Shown here piece after piece: positions 63,485 through 64,000 of a stretch of 64,000 bases of DNA. The DNA is from Chlorobaculum sp. 24CR (lineage in GTDB: Bacteria > Bacteroidota > Chlorobiia > Chlorobiales > Chlorobiaceae). The notes under the pieces are model-generated. The model did no database searches. It saw only the letters and a program-made list of their open reading frames with translations, and was not told where the DNA came from. Position 1 is the first letter of the stretch, and each line of letters starts with the position of its first letter. Position numbers and translations under genes: made by a program. The DNA is taken from contig NZ_SDGU01000024.1 in NCBI RefSeq assembly GCF_004118635.1, positions 1 to 64,000 of the forward strand. The letters are read 5' to 3'.

Positions 63485-64000
63485 TTACTCTTCTTCACTC
63501 TCTTTGCCGAGCATCTCCGGCCTGCGCTCAAGCGTACGTTCTCGCGCATTCTCCTGCCGCCAAAGCTCGATTTTTTCATGATGGCCTGAAAGCAGCACAT
63601 CGGGCACCTTCATCCCCCGGAACTCCGCCGGTCGCGTAAACCATGCGCAGTCGAGCAGCTCGCTCTGGAACGAATCGGTCAGCGCCGACTCACCATCACC
63701 GAGCACGCCCGGTATGAGCCTGACCACCGCGTCCATCACCATCAGCGCAGGAATCTCGCCTCCGGAGAGCACCACGTCACCAACGGAGAGTTCCATCGTC
63801 ACCAGCGTCCGGCGAATCCGCTCGTCCATCGCCTTGTAGTGACCGCAGAGCACGATCAGGTTCCGCGTTTGCGACAGGCGGTTGGCCCGCTTCTGGTCGA
63901 AAGCCTGCCCGTCCGGCGTCATGAAGATCACCTCGTCATAACTCCTTTCAGCCTGCAACTTCTCGATACATGCGAACACCGGCTCTGGACGGATCACCAT
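63485..64000 (-). CDS. trmD: tRNA (guanine37-N1)-methyltransferase TrmD, 5' end outside the window
   Basis: The visible 171 residues hold most of the trefoil-knot SAM domain: [49 protein letters not shown] and [16 protein letters not shown]. The frame remains open to the window edge at 64000, and TrmD usually begins some 60 residues before the first residue seen here, so the CDS is cut by the window. It methylates G37 of tRNAs and prevents frameshifting. It forms an operon with rplS. Confidence 0.95.
   Translation of the reverse strand: MVIRPEPVFACIEKLQAERSYDEVIFMTPDGQAFDQKRANRLSQTRNLIVLCGHYKAMDERIRRTLVTMELSVGDVVLSGGEIPALMVMDAVVRLIPGVLGDGESALTDSFQSELLDCAWFTRPAEFRGMKVPDVLLSGHHEKIELWRQENARERTLERRPEMLGKESEEE

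Overview
The window looks like chromosomal DNA of a green sulfur bacterium (Chlorobiaceae), most like Chlorobaculum. The main evidence is a complete sulfur-oxidation (sox) operon in the order soxF-soxX-soxY-soxZ-soxA-soxK-soxB-soxW, followed on the same strand by a sulfide:quinone reductase; this gene order is known from Chlorobaculum tepidum. SoxCD is absent, as in other members of the group. Most genes are GC-rich. A few stretches are clearly AT-rich and look acquired or decaying: 1-960, 30.8-32.5 kb, 36.5-39.4 kb and 52-53.3 kb.

Layout. 0.3-11.6 kb: hypothetical proteins, a very large FAD/Fe-S oxidoreductase (DUF3683 type), a short-chain dehydrogenase resembling chlorophyll b reductase, a cation/proton antiporter with a stress-protein-like tail, an NlpC/P60 peptidase and a YdcF-type protein. 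11.6-20.6 kb (minus strand): SbcC, SbcD, RmuC and a TIR/NB-ARC/TPR protein that resembles an NLR immune receptor. 20.7-29.4 kb (minus): sqr and the sox operon. 29.7-30.8 kb: a methyltransferase-like gene. 31.5-38.5 kb: remnants of a type I-C CRISPR-Cas locus. Only cas5, cas8c and cas7 remain, flanked on both sides by decayed 32-nt repeats, with no cas1, cas2, cas3 or cas4 in the window.

39.5-50.5 kb: di-heme cytochrome c peroxidase, a secreted beta-rich protein, universal stress protein, an Nramp transporter, a Sir2 deacylase, a DsrE-like secreted protein, a voltage-gated-type K+ channel, PhnA, a SWIM zinc-finger protein and an ATC-hydrolase-like protein. 50.5-54.5 kb: a repeat-rich stretch with a damaged IS1595-family transposase, a CPBP protease and a ceramidase-like pair, a DUF2141 protein and several copies of a ~140-bp MITE-like element. 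54.5-59.8 kb (minus): a five-gene surface-sugar operon. It has a KdnA-like aminotransferase, a KdnB-like iron alcohol dehydrogenase, a CMP-sugar synthetase, a putative glycosyltransferase and a flippase-like membrane protein, and it ends in a clear intrinsic terminator. 60.2-64 kb: long-chain acyl-CoA synthetase, a MutY-like glycosylase without Fe-S cysteines, ribosomal protein L19 and a truncated trmD at the window edge.

The most interesting items are the possible 8-amino-Kdo pathway with its own transferase and flippase, the TIR-NLR protein beside the DNA-processing genes, the decayed I-C locus whose repeats lose sequence but often keep their hairpin, and a family of miniature inverted-repeat elements spread through the intergenic regions. 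No tRNA or rRNA gene was recognised by eye.
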